Assembly: GCF_006337085.1 (NCBI RefSeq)
Contig: NZ_CP040882.1
Coordinates: 2,666,001-2,730,000, forward strand
Reading direction: 5' to 3'
From: Sutterella faecalis
Lineage (GTDB): Bacteria; Pseudomonadota; Gammaproteobacteria; Burkholderiales; Burkholderiaceae_F
DNA length: 64,000 nucleotides
Shown here: one piece after another, positions 61,341 through 64,000 of the stretch
Position numbering within the stretch: the first letter of the stretch is position 1
How the letters are laid out: each line of letters opens with the position of its first letter
Program-made: the position numbers and the translations under genes
Notes under the pieces: model-generated
The model's database searches: none
What the model saw: the letters and a program-made list of their open reading frames with translations, nothing else
What the model was told of the DNA's origin: nothing

Positions 61341-62915
61341 ATGGAAGATCGCATTTTTACGGATGAAATCATTCCAAGGCATGAGGAGAGGCTTGAGGCC
61401 AAGCGCGCTGAGGAAGGGAGCCTTCCCGAACGCGTTCGGAAAATGCTCGAGCTCGGCGCCAGGGCGGAGGCAAACGGTCAGGGCGAGGAGCGCATCTTCA
61501 GGCTTCAGGCGGAATTCATGGCGGACTGGGAGCTCCCGGATCTCTACCGGTCGTGGTTTTCGGCCTATTACCCCACTTATGCCCGCATGTCCGGGCCGCA
61601 GCTTCTTTCCTATTTTTCCTGGCGCACCCGCTGGAAGGCGGGCGAACGGAAGATGGGATCCCCCGTTTCCTTTGCATTTGTTTACGTCTATGAGCTTCTG
61701 AACGGCGCGGGCGCTTCGGGGCCTCAGGACGCCTGGGAAAAACTCTCCGCCTTCTGGGAGGAGTACCGCAAACTCGACTTCACGCTCGATCGCTATGTAC
61801 CGCAGTGGCTTGACGACCTCGTGGTCTACGAGGGGCTCGATCAGGATCTCATGCGCCGCGAATATGTGCCGAAATCCGACCGTGAGACAGCCGAAGTTGT
61901 TGAGAAGCTCGAGAGAGGAGTGAGGTTTGATGCCGACCCGGAATTCGCTGAAGAAACCTTTCAGCTCCTCAACGCGCGTTCGTCCTATAAGCTCGAAAAA
62001 TCCTCCTTCTGGACGGGACACGAAAAGGCAATGAAGCGGCTCGTCCTTGAAGGCTTTCTGAAGCTCAGGGCCCGCCGGGCATTGGGCACCGACCGTTGGT
62101 TCGGCACGCGCTACAGAAGGGACGCGGAACTTTTTGCTTCTGCAGTCTTTGATTTTTCCCGCCGCCCGGAAGACCGCATCTATACGATTTCGTCCTTCAA
62201 GCGCTGGGTTTGCGAAAGGGGCAGCTGGCGGCTCGAGGAGCTCTTCCCCGAACGCGCGACATTGCCCGAGATCAGCGCCTTTCTGAAGGTGGTGGATGCG
62301 GAGCTTCGCAATGCCTCCGGATATAAAAGAAAACTCACGGTTTCCGATCCGACGGGAGACTTCACCCGTGCCGTCCGTGAGGTGCTGAGCGACTGGGACG
62401 AGGCAAGGCGAAAGGCCGCCAACCCCGTGCGGCAGCTCGATTTCGGGCGCCTGGCGGGCATTCGTGCGGATGCGCTCGAAACACAGGAAAAACTGATTGT
62501 TGAGGAGCCTTTCGAAGAGGCGCTTCCATGTGCGGAAGGCGCCGCTCAGGCGGCATTGAAAGAGGAAGCTCTAAAAACCAGTGAGAACGCATTCACTGCG
62601 ACAACGGCTGCCGCATTGGCGGAAGATACTGATCGAGGCGCACCTGAAGCCGCAGAAGTCGGGGACGCTTTGGAGAAAAAACCGGCAAATTCGGAAATGC
62701 TTGCGAGCGAGGACCGAAAGCTGCTTCAGCGCCTTCTTGACGGCATCCGTCCGACGGAACTCCCCGGCGGGCTCTCTCCTGAAATGACCGCGGACCGCCT
62801 CAACGAAAAGCTCTACGATGCGTTCGGCGACGCAATCCTCGAGGTTGTCGGCGGGAAGCTTGTCCTCATAGAAGACTATGCTGAGGATCTGCGGGAACTG
62901 CTTCAGGATTCCTGA
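61341..62915 (+). CDS. TerB-N / TerB-C domain protein
   Basis: 524 aa cytoplasmic protein, no membrane segment. The segment LPDLYRSWFSAYYPTYARMSGPQLLSYFSWRTRWKAGE (about 62-100) and the following helices match the TerB-N domain. The charged middle part is followed by a low-complexity Ala/Glu linker (about 385-440) and a C-terminal domain (LLQRLLDGIRPTELPGGLSPEMTADRLNEKLYDAFGDAILEVVGGKLVLIEDYAEDL) like TerB-C. Such proteins are predicted to work with DUF2791 ATPases and helicases in DNA-processing or defence loci. The ATPase gene starts 51 nt later. Confidence 0.82.
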   Translation: MEDRIFTDEIIPRHEERLEAKRAEEGSLPERVRKMLELGARAEANGQGEERIFRLQAEFMADWELPDLYRSWFSAYYPTYARMSGPQLLSYFSWRTRWKAGERKMGSPVSFAFVYVYELLNGAGASGPQDAWEKLSAFWEEYRKLDFTLDRYVPQWLDDLVVYEGLDQDLMRREYVPKSDRETAEVVEKLERGVRFDADPEFAEETFQLLNARSSYKLEKSSFWTGHEKAMKRLVLEGFLKLRARRALGTDRWFGTRYRRDAELFASAVFDFSRRPEDRIYTISSFKRWVCERGSWRLEELFPERATLPEISAFLKVVDAELRNASGYKRKLTVSDPTGDFTRAVREVLSDWDEARRKAANPVRQLDFGRLAGIRADALETQEKLIVEEPFEEALPCAEGAAQAALKEEALKTSENAFTATTAAALAEDTDRGAPEAAEVGDALEKKPANSEMLASEDRKLLQRLLDGIRPTELPGGLSPEMTADRLNEKLYDAFGDAILEVVGGKLVLIEDYAEDLRELLQDS

Positions 62916-62966
62916 CGACGGCAGAAAGGTGTTGTTTGGTATCAGTTTTAATTAAACAAAGAAAAT

Positions 62967-64000
62967 ATGGCTCAAGAGCAGAAAATTCCAAAGCGCATTG
63001 CACGCACGGTATTGAATGCCCTCAAGGGCGGCGTTGTGCCGCGCATCGGACTCCCCTACATTGCCGTAGGCCGCAAGAAGGAAATCGATGCGCTTTTGTC
63101 CGACATCGAGATCGTGAGCGAGGGCGGCGCATCGGTGCGCTTCATCACAGGCCGCTACGGGAGCGGCAAGAGCTTTCTGCTCCAGACGATACGTGCCTAT
63201 GCGATGGACCGCGGGTTCGTCGTGGCTGACGCGGACCTCTCGCCCGAACGCCGCCTTCAGGGGACGAAGGGCCAGGGGCTCGCGACCTATAAGGAGCTCA
63301 TGCAGAATCTCGCGACTAAGACAATGCCGGAGGGCGGAGCGCTTACGCTCATCCTCGAGCGATGGATGAGCGCAATTCGCGCGGGGCTCGCTGAAGAGAA
63401 CATTCTTCCGGGGAATCCTCTCTATCTCGCGCAGGGCGAGAGCCGCATCCTCGCGCAGATCGCAAAGCTCGGCGAAGTCGTGCACGGGTATGAATTCTCG
63501 GCACTTCTCGTTCGCTACTTCCGCGCGATGACGGAGGGCGAGGACGAGGTGCGCGCCAATATCGTGAAGTGGCTTCGCGGCGAATACGCTGCGCGCGCAG
63601 ATGCGAAGCGCGACCTCGGCGTCAGCCTCATCGTCACGGACGACAACTGGTACGACTTCGTGAAGATCTTTGCGCTCTTTCTGCGGGGCGCGGGATATTC
63701 GGGACTTCTCGTTCTCATCGATGAACTCGTCAACCTCTACAAGATCCCCAACAGCATTTCCCGCCAGTACAACTACGAAAAAGTCCTCACGATCTACAAC
63801 GACGCGCTTCAGGGACGCGCGCGCTACCTCGGCATTCTGATGGGAGGCACGCCCCAGGCGGTGGAGGATCAGCGCCGCGGGCTCTTCAGCTACGAGGCGC
63901 TTCGCTCGCGCCTCGCCTCCGGGCGCTTCAGCGAGGAAGGCCGCCAGGATCTGATGTCGCCCGTCATCCGGCTCGAGCCCCTCACGACCGAGGAGCTTCT
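62967..64000 (+). CDS. DUF2791/BrxD-like ATP-binding protein (3' end outside the window)
   Basis: At least 344 codons, open to the window end; start MAQEQKIPKRIARTVLNALKGGVVPRIGLPYIAVGR. Walker A GRYGSGKSFLL near 60-70, Walker B LLVLIDELVNLY near 247-258, with the sensor-like stretch ILMGGTPQAVEDQRRGLFSYEALRSRL. This is the DUF2791 P-loop family that includes BrxD of some BREX systems. No strong ribosome site; the preceding TerB-N gene ends 51 nt upstream, so they are probably co-transcribed. Gene order suggests a helicase downstream of the window. Confidence 0.85.
   Translation, partial: MAQEQKIPKRIARTVLNALKGGVVPRIGLPYIAVGRKKEIDALLSDIEIVSEGGASVRFITGRYGSGKSFLLQTIRAYAMDRGFVVADADLSPERRLQGTKGQGLATYKELMQNLATKTMPEGGALTLILERWMSAIRAGLAEENILPGNPLYLAQGESRILAQIAKLGEVVHGYEFSALLVRYFRAMTEGEDEVRANIVKWLRGEYAARADAKRDLGVSLIVTDDNWYDFVKIFALFLRGAGYSGLLVLIDELVNLYKIPNSISRQYNYEKVLTIYNDALQGRARYLGILMGGTPQAVEDQRRGLFSYEALRSRLASGRFSEEGRQDLMSPVIRLEPLTTEEL

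Noticed and set aside
1..64000. tRNA or rRNA genes
   Set aside because: I did not see a convincing cloverleaf or rRNA sequence on either strand; a covariance-model search would be decisive.

Overview
The window looks like chromosome of a GC-rich, anaerobic or microaerobic, host-associated betaproteobacterium, most like Sutterella or another Sutterellaceae. This is inferred from gene content, not from a marker gene: multihaem cytochromes, Tat-exported flavin reductases, a Dms/Nap-type molybdoenzyme operon, a TtrSR-like two-component system, autotransporters with extended signal peptides, and DUF-rich AAA/PD-(D/E)XK genes. I saw no rRNA, tRNA or CRISPR array.

Layout. 1-2.6 kb: 3' part of an octahaem nitrite reductase, then ccmI. 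2.7-5.3 kb: catalase and a small tandem-HTH protein. 5.5-9.7 kb: a large autotransporter with a 12-G tract upstream. 10-19.6 kb (minus strand): a TolC/HlyD/double-permease export set, TatD, then an ankyrin protein, an RlhA-like U32 protein and an unknown. 19.9-26.8 kb: two Tat flavoproteins flanking a tetrahaem cytochrome c, divergent from a sensor kinase/response regulator pair and a nitrobindin-like protein. 26.9-32.3 kb: two AAA-ATPase/PD-(D/E)XK genes, one split by an IS1634-type element. 32.4-42.3 kb: LysR, then a minus-strand operon for a Tat molybdoenzyme (catalytic subunit, FeS subunit, membrane anchor, TorD chaperone), NapG-like and NapH-GltD fusion proteins, and a frameshifted polyferredoxin. 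42.5-46.5 kb: a second copy of the IS and a third AAA/PD-(D/E)XK gene. 46.6-48 kb: CapA-like protein.

48.1-59.7 kb holds a tandem duplication of an [autotransporter + small HTH protein] cassette. The second autotransporter is inactivated twice: a 12-G tract leaves it out of frame, and a 2.4-kb IS1202-like element with a 17-bp target duplication has split its beta-barrel. Removing the IS and one repeat and adding one G restores an ORF of 1120 codons, against 1124 in the first copy. The IS carries a long array of about 20-23-bp imperfect repeats inside its left end. 59.7-64 kb: a lipoprotein, a LysR regulator, and the start of a TerB-N / DUF2791 (BrxD-like) ATPase pair, probably the edge of a defence or DNA-processing locus that runs out of the window.

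How they fit: the first and middle regions form an anaerobic respiratory repertoire (nitrite, an unknown organic acceptor for the flavoproteins, an unknown molybdoenzyme substrate) with haem maturation and regulation. The flanks carry phase-variable or IS-disrupted surface proteins and probable defence genes. The strongest observations are the two 12-G tracts linked to autotransporters, the repeat array inside the IS1202-like element, a shared promoter element ahead of both flavoproteins, and the NapH-GltD fusion.
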